Shown here piece by piece: positions 34,795 to 43,854 of a stretch of 55,359 nt of DNA. The stretch's first letter is position 1, and every line of letters starts with the position of its first letter. The DNA is from Candidatus Thorarchaeota archaeon (GTDB lineage Archaea > Asgardarchaeota > Thorarchaeia > Thorarchaeales > Thorarchaeaceae). A program made the translations under genes and the position numbers. Location: the NCBI GenBank assembly GCA_019894665.1, contig JAGXOC010000001.1, positions 105,495 to 160,853 of the forward strand, read 5' to 3'. The notes under the pieces are model-generated. The model worked only from the letters and a program-made list of their open reading frames with translations, made no database searches and was not told where the DNA came from.

Positions 34795-35028
34795 ATGGTT
34801 ACAATGAGCGAGGAGATCACCGAGCTTCAACGGAAAATACTGGGACTCATCCTAGTAGATGCCCATAGACCAAGTGCTATTGCTTCGATACTGAAAAAGC
34901 GGCATGTCGCGTGCAATCAGAACGATGTAGTACAAGCTCTTAGAGACCTTGAAAAGAGGGATCTTGTTGAGAAGCTAAGTGCTAAGGCATGGACTGCGAA
35001 GGGTAAAGCCGAGGATTACGTAGACTGA
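34795..35028 (+). CDS. Small winged-helix protein
   Basis: 77 residues from the ATG at 34795 (74 from 34804). ITELQRKILGLILVDAHRPSAIASILKK is the first helices of a winged helix, VVQALRDLEKRDLVEKL the recognition helix and the wing start, and WTAKGKAEDYV the end. It is likely a DNA-binding regulator; its target is unknown. The frame runs upstream to 34669 but overlaps the divergent phosphorylase, so the short start is preferred. Confidence 0.65.
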   Translation: MVTMSEEITELQRKILGLILVDAHRPSAIASILKKRHVACNQNDVVQALRDLEKRDLVEKLSAKAWTAKGKAEDYVD

Positions 35029-35041
35029 ATTCATTGACCCA

Positions 35042-36028
35042 TTATAGATGCTTGACCAACGTCTGAACGATATCGTAGGTTAGTTGTGGATTCTGTTCGC
35101 CGAAGATTTCGGTAAGAATAGTGTTTGTTGTCACAATCATACCACGAGCATTTTCGAGTAGTTCCTCGAGCAGTTCCTCTCCTCTTTCAGTCAATGGCAG
35201 CACGTGTGCGACTGCCATTCCAACATCTGCTGCTCCCTGATTTCTCAATCTATCAGCAGCCTTCAATAGTGTACTGCCACTTTTTGTTAGGTCATCCACT
35301 ATAATGACTTCTTTGTCTTTGACCTCAATGTTTCCATGAAGGTCGACTTTGAATGAGTTCTCTCTATTCTTTCCAAAGCCCTTTATTTTGTATCTCTCTT
35401 GAGCTCCTTCATCTGGAGTTACGAGAATACAATCACTATAGCCAAACTGTTTCTCTGCGAATTTAACTAGTTCGGGAATCACATCAATTGTTTCGTAGAG
35501 ATTCTTATCACGCAATTTTTGCACCCAATCAAGACTATCATGGGCATGTGGATTGACGACCCAGACCTTGTTGCACGCATTTGCGATGGTCTCAATGGCC
35601 CATCTTCCTGAAACAGCCTCTCCGGTCCTGAATGCTTTATCCTGCAATGCAAATGGTTGGAATGTTAGAACCACCTCAACACTAGAAGGAGGGGCGATTG
35701 GATTGCACTCATAACATTTGTGTCCAGTCTCTCGAACAGCTACTGGTCTTGAAAGGAGATCCAGTAAAAGAAGGAGTTCAACCACGCGGTCTGATGTTGT
35801 ATATTGTTCATTTTCAGCTGGGCCTGATCCGGTACAACTCTGAATGATGACAATCCGTCTGTTTGATATTTCAGAAACATCTTCCAACTTTGCGTATATA
35901 TCCGCGTTTGGGAAGAGTCTTCTTCTATCATAGTTCAGCGCAGATGTGAACACACGGAATCCTTCTTCTTGAAAGCTCTCCTTCAAGTGTTCTGCACCGC
36001 TTGCTAGGATGACATCATAGTCTTTCAT
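35042..36028 (-). CDS. Divergent ribose-phosphate pyrophosphokinase-like protein
   Basis: 328 residues from the ATG at 36028, which has GGCGGA upstream. The C-terminal phosphoribosyl-binding loop EVIIVDDLTKSGSTLL is intact, as is LTFQPFALQDKAFRTGE in the position of the family's flexible 'pY..yaRQDr.f..gE' segment; GCTGSG-like QSCTGSGPAENEQ sits where the family has 'q....p.Nd.lmEll'. A cysteine-bearing insert (GHKCYECNPIAPPSS) interrupts the N-terminal domain. It probably makes PRPP or a related pyrophosphate. Divergent from the gene at 36172. Confidence 0.75.
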   Translation of the reverse strand: MKDYDVILASGAEHLKESFQEEGFRVFTSALNYDRRRLFPNADIYAKLEDVSEISNRRIVIIQSCTGSGPAENEQYTTSDRVVELLLLLDLLSRPVAVRETGHKCYECNPIAPPSSVEVVLTFQPFALQDKAFRTGEAVSGRWAIETIANACNKVWVVNPHAHDSLDWVQKLRDKNLYETIDVIPELVKFAEKQFGYSDCILVTPDEGAQERYKIKGFGKNRENSFKVDLHGNIEVKDKEVIIVDDLTKSGSTLLKAADRLRNQGAADVGMAVAHVLPLTERGEELLEELLENARGMIVTTNTILTEIFGEQNPQLTYDIVQTLVKHL

Positions 36029-36171
36029 AATTGTCCGCCGTTGTTTGGCGGCCACTCTCCCTTTATGAGATTTGTCACACACCCATCTTTCAGGTTCGGG
36101 GATTTACGGTAACCTAAAATGGTCGTCATGTAATTGAATCGTGTCACCACAGGTACGTGCTACTGTTGAGT

Positions 36172-36882
36172 ATGACCGCCAGAGACCTATTGCAAAGGCT
36201 AGCTAATGATACTGGAATCCCCTATCAAACCATTGCAAGAAAGGTCAATCGAATGATGGCAAAAGGAATGGGTCTTCTTGATTCCGTTAAAAACATTGCA
36301 AAAGAACATGGAATCAAGGAAACAAAGTACCGAATTGACGCAACTAAGATAGTCCGAGAAACTGAGAAAATCCTTCGTGAAGATTATACTCAGACCCTGA
36401 TGATTTCGGCGGTTCTTGGTCAAATGGTTGAAGCTCGAGGAAGGGAGAGATTACCCCCACCAGCGTTCTTTGCTTTCATCGAAATGCTGTCAAGAATCCC
36501 TGATGCACCTAGAGACACCAAATCTGAATCTTCTACTGAGATTGAGGACCGTACGACTCGGATTATCGAACTGATGACAACTCTAGTGTCTGTTCTTTGT
36601 GAGTGGTCAGAAAAAGGAGTTGCAGGTGTAGCGGACGACTGCCCTGAATCCCTAAGGGACATGGCAAAGGCTGTTTTTAGAAAGACCAAGCTGCTCCAAG
36701 GTGGACTCTGGACATGTATCTCATGCGGAGACATTGTAGACGTCAAAGAAATAATAGCGCTCATGTGCACCAAATGCGATAGTAGTATCTCCCGGAGTGA
36801 CATCCACCAACGATTCGACCAAATGGCTGGAAGAGATCGAACTGGTTATGGAAGAACTTTTTCTGAAGAACGCGATGACTAA
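36172..36882 (+). CDS. Helical protein with C-terminal zinc ribbon
   Basis: 236 residues from the ATG at 36172. The N terminus (LLQRLANDTGIPYQTIARKVNRMMAKGM) resembles a helix-turn-helix. The middle is helical and the C terminus is a zinc ribbon, CISCGD ... CTKCDSS. Such a layout suggests a nucleic-acid-binding or regulatory protein; the family is not recognised. The stop overlaps the convergent PAC2-like gene by four bases. Confidence 0.6.
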   Translation: MTARDLLQRLANDTGIPYQTIARKVNRMMAKGMGLLDSVKNIAKEHGIKETKYRIDATKIVRETEKILREDYTQTLMISAVLGQMVEARGRERLPPPAFFAFIEMLSRIPDAPRDTKSESSTEIEDRTTRIIELMTTLVSVLCEWSEKGVAGVADDCPESLRDMAKAVFRKTKLLQGGLWTCISCGDIVDVKEIIALMCTKCDSSISRSDIHQRFDQMAGRDRTGYGRTFSEERDD

Positions 36883-37520
36883 CGAGTAAGTTGAAAATCT
36901 AGTCCTTTCTTGAGAAGCATGTATGCTTCATCAGCGTCAGCTTGAGTGACTGCAATCTCATCAACTTGAAGGATGATATCTCGATCCTGGGATTCTTCTA
37001 CGAAAAGGACAACAGGGTCCAAGCCTGCAGCACTCCCTGCACTGATGAGGGGGGCTGTGATACCATCGTAGAAGTCAGACCTTCCAAGAGGAACTTCCAT
37101 TCGTTTCAGAAGTCTGTCTCCTTTTTTCGACAAAACGTGCCCACACGTTGGCCCCTCATGTGTCATTACAGAAATCACGAACCTCGTAGCTACATTTCCT
37201 CTAAGGTAAAATAGTAAATCAGTCATCCAATCATATTCCTTGACCATGACATCTCCAAAGATAATCATCACGTCTTCTGCAATCATTCCATGTACGGGGA
37301 CAACTGGCGGCTTTAGATCGACAGGGTATCTGTTCCATGTTGAGAACGCAGGGGAGTTGAAGAGAAGAACTGTTTCAAACTCGTTGTTCTCATACATTTT
37401 CCGACAGAGCGCTTGACCCACAGGGTTGAGCCCTAAAATGACTGAATAGCTCTCAGTGATCTTTCTTTTTTTGTAGCATTCAAGGATTGGGGAAATCCAT
37501 TCCTGTTCAAATATCGGCAT
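36879..37520 (-). CDS. PAC2-like proteasome assembly chaperone family protein
   Basis: 213 residues, alpha/beta. Segments such as FGDVMVKEYDWMTDLLFYL, YDGITAPLISAGSAAGLDPVVLFVEES and the C-terminal TQADADEAYMLLKKGL resemble the order of strands and helices in the PAC2 family, whose archaeal members are homologues of eukaryotic proteasome assembly chaperones. The match is moderate. No proteasome gene is near. Confidence 0.45.
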   Translation of the reverse strand: MPIFEQEWISPILECYKKRKITESYSVILGLNPVGQALCRKMYENNEFETVLLFNSPAFSTWNRYPVDLKPPVVPVHGMIAEDVMIIFGDVMVKEYDWMTDLLFYLRGNVATRFVISVMTHEGPTCGHVLSKKGDRLLKRMEVPLGRSDFYDGITAPLISAGSAAGLDPVVLFVEESQDRDIILQVDEIAVTQADADEAYMLLKKGLDFQLTR

Positions 37521-37642
37521 CGTTTCTCGCCCAAATTTCTTTTAACTGATATAGCTAAAGACTGTTTGTCTTACAATTATGTAGTTACATGGACAGAAAT
37601 CATAGTTTTGTTGTTTTTTCGTGTCCGGGTCCGAATCCGATT

Positions 37643-37652
37643 GATTTATGTA
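37643..37652 (+). promoter_or_regulatory. Candidate TATA box for gdhA
   Basis: GATTTATGTA lies about 55 bases before the TTG start of the glutamate dehydrogenase gene; initiation 25 bases on would give a leader of about 30 bases carrying GGTGAGTGAG. Confidence 0.35.
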
Positions 37653-37702
37653 GAAGCCATCACGCGCCCCGTCTGCGCATAACAAGTGGTGAGTGAGTAC
37701 TA

Positions 37703-39055
37703 TTGGATAAGTACATAGAAAGTGTCTACAACAGCCTCATTGAGAAAGACCCTCATCAGAAGGTCTTCCATCAAGCGGCGTTGGAAGTACTGGAGAGTCT
37801 GGAGCCAGCTATCCAGAAAAATTCCAAGTATCAGGAACATTCTATCCTTGAACGGATTACAGAGCCTGAACGTCTGATTCAGTTCCGTATTCCATGGAAG
37901 AATAGAGATGGCAAGATTCAAGTCAACCGTGGATTCAGAGTTCAATTCAACTCAGCCCTGGGACCCTACAAAGGTGGTCTTCGTTTCCATCCTACTGTCA
38001 CACAGGGTGTGCTGAAGTTTCTCGGTTTTGAGCAGGTCTTCAAGAACAGCCTGACAACACTGCCAATGGGTGGTGGCAAGGGTGGTTCTGATTTCGACCC
38101 AAAGGGTAAGACAGATGCAGAGGTTGAGATCTTTTGTGAAAGCTTAATGTTTGAGCTCTACCGACACATTGGTCAGTTTATTGACGTGCCTGCTGGAGAC
38201 ATAGGTGTAGGTGGTCGTGAGATTGGATATCTCTACGGCGCATTCCGGAAGATCACAAACAACCATGGAACCGGTGTCTTTACAGGTAAGGGTGCTGGTT
38301 GGGGTGGTTCTTTGATCCGTCCTGAAGCAACTGGATATGGTTGTGTCTACTTCGTACAAGAGATGCTGAAGACTCGTGGCGAAGAAATGAAGGATAAGAC
38401 AGTTGTCGTTTCTGGTTCTGGTAACGTTGCTCAGTATGCTACCGAGAAGTGTATCGATCTTGGTGCTAAGGTCATTGCACTGAGTGACTCAAATGGTTGG
38501 ATTCATGACCCCGACGGTATCGATAGAGACAAACTAGCGTGGGTCATGGACCTGAAGAATGTTCGAAGAGGTCGTATCAAGGAATACGGAGAACACTTCA
38601 AGGTGGACTACACTGAGACCGCTAAGGCCAGTCCTTGGAGCCTAAAATGTGACGTCGCGCTCCCGAGTGCAACCCAGAACGAGGTTGATGGTAAGGAAGC
38701 AAAGATGCTGGTTGATAACGGCGTAATGGCTGTTGGTGAGGGGGCAAACATGCCCACTGTACCAGAAGGTGTCGAAATCTTCCTTGAGGCCAATGTTCTC
38801 TTTGGACCTGGTAAGGCTGCAAATGCTGGTGGTGTATCAGTATCCGGACTCGAGATGGCTCAGAACAGTCAACGCTTCTTCTGGACTCGAGAAGAGGTAG
38901 ATGCGAAGCTGCAACAGATCATGCAGGCCATTCACTCAAATGCTTACAAGACAGCTGAGAAGTTCGACAAGAAGAGCAACTATGTTATTGGTGCAAATAT
39001 CGCAGGCTTCTTGAAAGTTGCCGATGCTATGATTGCACAAGGTCATCGCGTATAG
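37703..39055 (+). CDS. gdhA: Glutamate dehydrogenase, bacterial class I hexameric type
   Basis: 450 residues, the length of bacterial and fungal NADP-type hexameric enzymes rather than the roughly 420 of most archaeal ones. GPYKGGLRFHP, TTLPMGGGKGGSDFDPKGK (catalytic lysines), PAGDIGVGGREIGYL, the nucleotide loop VVSGSGNVAQY and AGGVSVSGLEMAQNSQR are all present. It interconverts glutamate with 2-oxoglutarate and ammonia. The start is TTG. A clear terminator follows. Together with the aminotransferase at 39877 it links ammonia to amino-acid synthesis. Confidence 0.95.
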   Translation: MDKYIESVYNSLIEKDPHQKVFHQAALEVLESLEPAIQKNSKYQEHSILERITEPERLIQFRIPWKNRDGKIQVNRGFRVQFNSALGPYKGGLRFHPTVTQGVLKFLGFEQVFKNSLTTLPMGGGKGGSDFDPKGKTDAEVEIFCESLMFELYRHIGQFIDVPAGDIGVGGREIGYLYGAFRKITNNHGTGVFTGKGAGWGGSLIRPEATGYGCVYFVQEMLKTRGEEMKDKTVVVSGSGNVAQYATEKCIDLGAKVIALSDSNGWIHDPDGIDRDKLAWVMDLKNVRRGRIKEYGEHFKVDYTETAKASPWSLKCDVALPSATQNEVDGKEAKMLVDNGVMAVGEGANMPTVPEGVEIFLEANVLFGPGKAANAGGVSVSGLEMAQNSQRFFWTREEVDAKLQQIMQAIHSNAYKTAEKFDKKSNYVIGANIAGFLKVADAMIAQGHRV

Positions 39056-39063
39056 ATTGACAT

Positions 39064-39104
39064 TTGCAGGACCCTCTTTTGGGTTCTGCAACTGTTCTTT
39101 TTTC
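39064..39104 (+). terminator. Hairpin and T-run after gdhA
   Basis: TTGCAGGACCC (39064-39074) pairs with GGGTTCTGCAA (39081-39091) around TCTTTT, eleven pairs with one G-T, followed by six T residues at 39098-39103. Confidence 0.75.
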
Positions 39105-39122
39105 TACAAGTACTGACACGAG

Positions 39123-39755
39123 TCATTTTCTGATAATTTCTAAAAGTTCGCCAAGTCTTCGTTTGACATCAGATTCTACTGTACGAAGCTCTGCTAATTG
39201 TCGGATATGATCAATTCGGGTCTCTCTGTATTTTTCATCCGGGATACTTCCACTGCGTCTCTGAATCTCTAGTTTGTCAGATTCTGCGTTTATCTCGTTT
39301 CGCCTGGCAGTGACCAAGTCGAAACCCTGCTTCAGAGACATCCATTCTATCATTGCACTGGATTTTTCTTGCTCCACTCTCTCTCTTCGGTGACGCTCTT
39401 CTTCTGCTTGCTTCAGCTGTCTGTTGGCAGCGCGGAGTTCCTTCTGAATCACATACAGCCTGCTCTCCACCTCTCGCTTCACCTGAATAATAAGGGTGGA
39501 TTCAGCCCACTTCTCTCGATAGAGTGTGATATGTTCTTGATCTGTGAGTTCGCCATTTTCGAGTTTTCGGTCTATGTGGCTGAGCTCAGCCTGAACTTCT
39601 AGGAGCTGCTTCTTTATTTCATCAAACGATTTCCTGAGAGAAATCCACTCCACACTGTATTGAGATAGAACCTCTTTCGGGTCTACGTAGTATACATCTT
39701 CTGGTGGAGATCCTTCATGATGACTCATTTGTGCCTGCTCCTGTCGTGTGTTCAT
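39123..39755 (-). CDS. Coiled-coil protein with an internal duplication
   Basis: 210 residues, almost wholly charged helix. Two similar units can be aligned: VEWISLRKSFDEIKKQLLEV ... GELTDQEHITLYREK ... VKREVESRL (about residues 35-98) and IEWMSLKQGFDLVTARRNEI ... GSIPDEKYRETRID ... VESDVKRRLGEL (about 135-205). Shared features are EW.SL...FD, a G-x-[LI]-[TP]-D-[EQ] turn and a final V-x-x-x-V-x-x-RL. No membrane segment or catalytic motif; probably a scaffold. Confidence 0.65.
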   Translation of the reverse strand: MNTRQEQAQMSHHEGSPPEDVYYVDPKEVLSQYSVEWISLRKSFDEIKKQLLEVQAELSHIDRKLENGELTDQEHITLYREKWAESTLIIQVKREVESRLYVIQKELRAANRQLKQAEEERHRRERVEQEKSSAMIEWMSLKQGFDLVTARRNEINAESDKLEIQRRSGSIPDEKYRETRIDHIRQLAELRTVESDVKRRLGELLEIIRK

Positions 39756-39876
39756 CAGTTATTGCATGACTTATGTGATTTTCTAAGATGCCATTTTTGA
39801 TTCATTCTGTGAAAATATTGAGAACCTATCCGTTTAAGAGGTGGATTTGTTTAATGCAGAAACGTTGTGCTTGAGA

Positions 39877-40944
39877 ATGAACATCGATATCGATCTAGTT
39901 CCCAAGGATGAAAGAAAAGAGAAACCAACTGACGTTCTGCAAGTCGCTTTTGGCACTGTCTTTTCTGACCATATGTTCTCCATGCGTCATACTGATGGCG
40001 ATTGGAAAGACGTACGGATTCATCCATACGGACCTCTTCTACTCAGTCCTGCTGCTCAAATCCTACATTATGCTCAAGGAATTTTCGAAGGGATGAAAGC
40101 CTACCGAAGAGGTGATAGAGTCCTCCTTTTCAGACCTGAAATGAATTTCAAACGGCTCAAAGCATCTGCAGAACGGATGGTGATGCCTACCATCGAGATC
40201 GACTTTGCACTGCACTCATTGATGGAACTTCTGAAGATTGACTCCGAATGGGTTCCAGAGGTGCTAGGTAGTTCTCTCTATATTCGTCCCACGATGATTG
40301 CAACCGAGCCCAAACTTGGTGTTCGCCCCTCCAAAGAGTATCTCTACTATGTCATCCTCAGTCCTGTAGGTCCATATTTCAAGGAAGGGTTTGCTCCAGT
40401 AAAGATCTATGTGAGTGACAAGTATGTTCGAGCAGTTAAAGGTGGGACTGGTGCAGCTAAGGCAAGCGGGAATTATGCTGCCAGTTTACTTGCTGGAACA
40501 GATGCTGCAAGGGTTGGTTACTCCCAAGTTCTATGGTTAGATGCTCATGAACGAAAATGGATTGAAGAAGTAGGAACCATGAACCTGTTTGTTCGATTTG
40601 ATGATGAGGTCGTAACACCTCCCCTTGGAGGATCTATTCTTCCTGGAGTTACACGGGACTCAGTTCTTACTCTTGTCAAGGACTATGGACTGACTCCAAC
40701 CGAACGAATGATTTCCATTGATGAAATCATTGAAGGAATTTCTTCTGGGAAGGTGAAAGAGATATTTGGTTGCGGAACAGCTGCTATAATTGCTCCAGTG
40801 GGGTCTCTGTGGTACAAGGATACACCACATGAGGTTTCCGACGGTCAGACCGGAGAGTTAACTCAACGACTCTTTGATGATTTGATCGGAATCCAGTCAG
40901 GAGAGCTAGAAGACCCTCATGACTGGGTAGTGCCAGTGGAGTAA
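39877..40944 (+). CDS. ilvE: Branched-chain amino acid aminotransferase
   Basis: 355 residues from the ATG at 39877 (a GTG at 39841 is also in frame). The size and the motifs ILHYAQGIFEGMKAYR, YIRPTMIAT, GTGAAKASGNYAASL (PLP lysine), EEVGTMNLFV, PPLGGSILPGVTRDS and FGCGTAAIIAPVGSL are of the longer BCAT type (mitochondrial and bacterial BCAT). It makes valine, leucine and isoleucine from their keto acids, with glutamate as amino donor, which fits the neighbouring gdhA. Confidence 0.95.
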   Translation: MNIDIDLVPKDERKEKPTDVLQVAFGTVFSDHMFSMRHTDGDWKDVRIHPYGPLLLSPAAQILHYAQGIFEGMKAYRRGDRVLLFRPEMNFKRLKASAERMVMPTIEIDFALHSLMELLKIDSEWVPEVLGSSLYIRPTMIATEPKLGVRPSKEYLYYVILSPVGPYFKEGFAPVKIYVSDKYVRAVKGGTGAAKASGNYAASLLAGTDAARVGYSQVLWLDAHERKWIEEVGTMNLFVRFDDEVVTPPLGGSILPGVTRDSVLTLVKDYGLTPTERMISIDEIIEGISSGKVKEIFGCGTAAIIAPVGSLWYKDTPHEVSDGQTGELTQRLFDDLIGIQSGELEDPHDWVVPVE

Positions 40945-40957
40945 GCTCGCCTTGTAA

Positions 40958-41344
40958 CTACTCAAGACCTAGTTCTTCACGTTCGGCATCAGAAACTTCA
41001 GGTTCCTCTGTTTCAAGAGTATCCCACTCTGGTGGTGGGTCCAAGGATGGTTCCTCTTCAGGAAGTTCAGGAACCATAGGTTTGTAAGAGGTATCCTCTT
41101 GAGGGTCATCTTCCTCCTCGTCTTCTTCTTCTTCCTCCTCCTCTGCATCTTGTAACTTGAACTCAGCTACAAGTTTCCCTTCCTCGATCTTCTCTAGAAG
41201 CATTCTGAACATGCGTTCAACGACAATACTCCGTCCTTTTGCTTCGAACTCAATATTGCCAATTTCGAACTCGACTTCGCAGTAGTCGGCCTTTTTCTTT
41301 CCCTTCTTTCCTGTGTCAGCTTCGACATATTCTTCCTCTGACAT
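40958..41344 (-). CDS. Small acidic protein
   Basis: 128 residues from the ATG at 41344. A short lysine-rich start, then ADYCEVEFEIGNIEFEAKGRSIVVERMFRMLLEKIEEGKL, which looks like a compact beta-helix domain, then a long Glu/Asp/Pro-rich tail. The frame extends upstream to 41521, but that part overlaps the divergent ferredoxin gene and is not conserved in character. Function unknown. Confidence 0.6.
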   Translation of the reverse strand: MSEEEYVEADTGKKGKKKADYCEVEFEIGNIEFEAKGRSIVVERMFRMLLEKIEEGKLVAEFKLQDAEEEEEEEDEEEDDPQEDTSYKPMVPELPEEEPSLDPPPEWDTLETEEPEVSDAEREELGLE

Positions 41345-41420
41345 AGCATTCAACCTACTCGGTCGTACGACCTGACACCTAATAAACAGTATAGATTGTC
41401 CGAAGCATTTTAGTGTAGAA

Positions 41421-41954
41421 ATGTATGAAATACAAGACATCGAGGTGGTTTTCATACCATCACATCTGGTCGTTGACTTTACAAAGTGCACGGGTTGCAG
41501 AATATGCGAACTTGCATGCACTGCTAAAAACGAAGGGCGATTCCAACCAAGTCTTGCAAGGGTGAAGATTGTCCGTTATGATGATATTGGAATGGACTTA
41601 CCCAATGTATGCGGTCCTTGCGAAACCGCTCCCTGTGTTGACATATGTCCTGTATACGCAATGCGCCGAGACCCAATCACAAAGGTGACCTTTCTTGATG
41701 AGAGCAAGTGTATACTCTGCAAGTCATGTGTTGGAGCTTGTGTGAATGGAGTCATTCTGCTAGACACGGCAAGAATGAAGATAATTAAATGCGACCATTG
41801 TGGGGGTGACCCCGAGTGTGCTAAAGCTTGTCCAACTGGGGCGATAAACTACACTGATGTTTCTGTTGCACCTTCATTGGACCGACACAGTAAGATAACG
41901 AGTTATCTCCGAGAGATAGAACGAACCGCTCAAGAGGCCAGCGGAGTTGAATGA
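41421..41954 (+). CDS. Four-cluster ferredoxin, partner of the AOR
   Basis: 177 residues with sixteen cysteines in four groups: CTGCRICELAC, CGPCETAPCVDIC, CILCKSCVGAC and CDHCGGDPECAKAC, sufficient for four [4Fe-4S] clusters, as in HycB/AOR-type electron-transfer subunits. It ends one base before the favoured start of the aldehyde ferredoxin oxidoreductase gene, so the two are surely cotranscribed and the protein should carry electrons from the oxidoreductase. Confidence 0.92.
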   Translation: MYEIQDIEVVFIPSHLVVDFTKCTGCRICELACTAKNEGRFQPSLARVKIVRYDDIGMDLPNVCGPCETAPCVDICPVYAMRRDPITKVTFLDESKCILCKSCVGACVNGVILLDTARMKIIKCDHCGGDPECAKACPTGAINYTDVSVAPSLDRHSKITSYLREIERTAQEASGVE

Positions 41955-41955
41955 A

Positions 41956-43848
41956 GTGACTGCTGGCGGCTATAAGGGAAAGATTCTACGTGTAAACCTG
42001 AGTGATAGCGAGTTTCATGTGGATCCACTTCCCAAGGATTGGATAAAGGACTACATAGGCGGTGATGGGTTTGGGCTCAAGCTCCTCTATGATGAAGTAC
42101 CAAGTGGCACAGATCCGCTAGGAGCGGACAACAAACTGATTGTGGCTACCGGTCCAATCACAGGCACGATGTGGCCAATGAGTGGACGGACTGTATTCAT
42201 ATCCAAAGCTCCTCTGACAGGTATCTGGGGTGAAAGTCATGTTGGTGGTTTCCTAGGTCCCGAACTCAAATATGCTGGATACGACATGCTTGTTGTGGAA
42301 GGTAAAGCAGACCATCCTGTCTACATCAATATTGAAGATTCACATCTGGATCTTCTTGATGCTTCTGAGTTGTGGGGAACGACCACTGATCAGGCTACAA
42401 TCAATATTAAAAAAATGCAACACGACCCAGACATCCAGGTTGCTGCTATTGGTCCGGCTGGTGAACACCAAGTCCGGTATGCTGCAGTGATGGTGAACCA
42501 TGCACGAGCTGCTGGACGTACAGGAATGGGCGCTGTTCTAGGTTCTAAGAATGTGAAAGCAATTGCGATTCGCGGTCACGGTGGAGTGGATGTGCATGAC
42601 CACGAGGGATTCTTTGAGCTGGCTAAAAAGGCACATTCACGAGTCCGTGAGAACCCTCAGGCAAAAGAAATGGGCAAGTGGGGGACATGGGTTCTAACCG
42701 CAGTCAAGCAGGAGATTGGTGAGTTACCAACCTACAACCATCGAACTGGAGTCTTTCCTGGTTACGAGAAGCTGACTGGAGACTACATCAGGCCGAGATT
42801 CACAGTTTCAGACAGAGCATGTTTTGGTTGTAGTCTTGGTTGCAAGAAGGTCAACTATGTTCAAACTGGACCATTTGCTGGTACACTTGAAGAAGGGCCT
42901 GAATATGAGGGTCTAATGGCATTTGGTAGCTCACTTGGTGTTGATGATTTTGCCACTACACTGAAGGCGAATCAAATCTGTAATCGGTATGGGATGGATA
43001 TCATCTCAGCAGGAGCAACCATCGGTTTTGCCATTGAATCTTTTGAGAACGGTCTCATAACTGAGAAAGATACCGGTGGGCTCAAACTTGAGTGGGGAAA
43101 CAGAGAACAAATAATACGTCTGCTAGAGATGATTGCGAAGCGTGAAGGTTTTGGAGACTTGCTTGCTGAGGGGAGTAAAAGAGCTGCAGATACAATTGGA
43201 AAAGGATCAGAGAAATACGCAATTCATGTCAAAGGAATGGAGGTTTCAGGTCAAGACGGTCGTACACATCGTAGTATAGGACTTGGCCATGCAACATCTG
43301 CAAGGGGTGCTGACCATCTTAGAAGCTTGGTTGTTGTTGATCAACTAGGTTACGAGGATGTAGCCATAAAGCGATGGGGCGCCGACAAACTTCCTGAGAT
43401 TATCGATCCCTACACTGAGAAACACAAAGCAATTGCTGTCTTTGAGAGTGAGAATTCGTATTCTATCCGTGATACATTGATTGTTTGTTGGTATTCAGTT
43501 TCATGGCCTCCAATTTTCTGGATGGAAGATTTTGCGGAGATGTTGCCTCTAGCAACAGGGGAGAAGCATTTGGGCAAGGTCGAGAATTTAGTAGAGATTG
43601 CGGAGCGCCAGATTACACTGAAACGCCTTTTCAATAATCGCGAGGGAATAACACGAAAAGACGACAATCTTCCAGATCGATTCACCAAAGAGCCAATGCC
43701 TGAGGGTCCAGGAAAGGGTCAAACAGTGAATCTTGATCCAATGCTTGACGATTATTACACACTCCGAGGTTGGGACCTAGAAACAGGTCTGCCAACTAAA
43801 AAGACAATCAAAAGGCTCTCATTGGAGTGGACCAAAGCCCACTCCTAA
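41956..43848 (+). CDS. aor: Tungsten-containing aldehyde ferredoxin oxidoreductase
   Basis: 630 residues from the GTG at 41956, chosen because GGAG lies nine bases upstream; a TTG at 41947 has no spacing. GYKGKILRVNLS, GGDGFGLKLLYDEV, ATGPITGTMWPMSGRT, GRTGMGAVLGSKNVKAI (pterin site), CFGCSLGCKK (three cluster cysteines, with a fourth late in the protein) and GHATSARGADHLRS are diagnostic. It oxidises aldehydes to acids, passing electrons to ferredoxin, here probably the adjacent four-cluster protein. Aldehyde preference cannot be told. Confidence 0.95.
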   Translation: MTAGGYKGKILRVNLSDSEFHVDPLPKDWIKDYIGGDGFGLKLLYDEVPSGTDPLGADNKLIVATGPITGTMWPMSGRTVFISKAPLTGIWGESHVGGFLGPELKYAGYDMLVVEGKADHPVYINIEDSHLDLLDASELWGTTTDQATINIKKMQHDPDIQVAAIGPAGEHQVRYAAVMVNHARAAGRTGMGAVLGSKNVKAIAIRGHGGVDVHDHEGFFELAKKAHSRVRENPQAKEMGKWGTWVLTAVKQEIGELPTYNHRTGVFPGYEKLTGDYIRPRFTVSDRACFGCSLGCKKVNYVQTGPFAGTLEEGPEYEGLMAFGSSLGVDDFATTLKANQICNRYGMDIISAGATIGFAIESFENGLITEKDTGGLKLEWGNREQIIRLLEMIAKREGFGDLLAEGSKRAADTIGKGSEKYAIHVKGMEVSGQDGRTHRSIGLGHATSARGADHLRSLVVVDQLGYEDVAIKRWGADKLPEIIDPYTEKHKAIAVFESENSYSIRDTLIVCWYSVSWPPIFWMEDFAEMLPLATGEKHLGKVENLVEIAERQITLKRLFNNREGITRKDDNLPDRFTKEPMPEGPGKGQTVNLDPMLDDYYTLRGWDLETGLPTKKTIKRLSLEWTKAHS

Positions 43849-43854
43849 AGCGTT

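Noticed and set aside
41345-41521. N-terminal extension of the small acidic protein
   Set aside because: It overlaps the start of the ferredoxin gene on the other strand and differs in composition from the rest.
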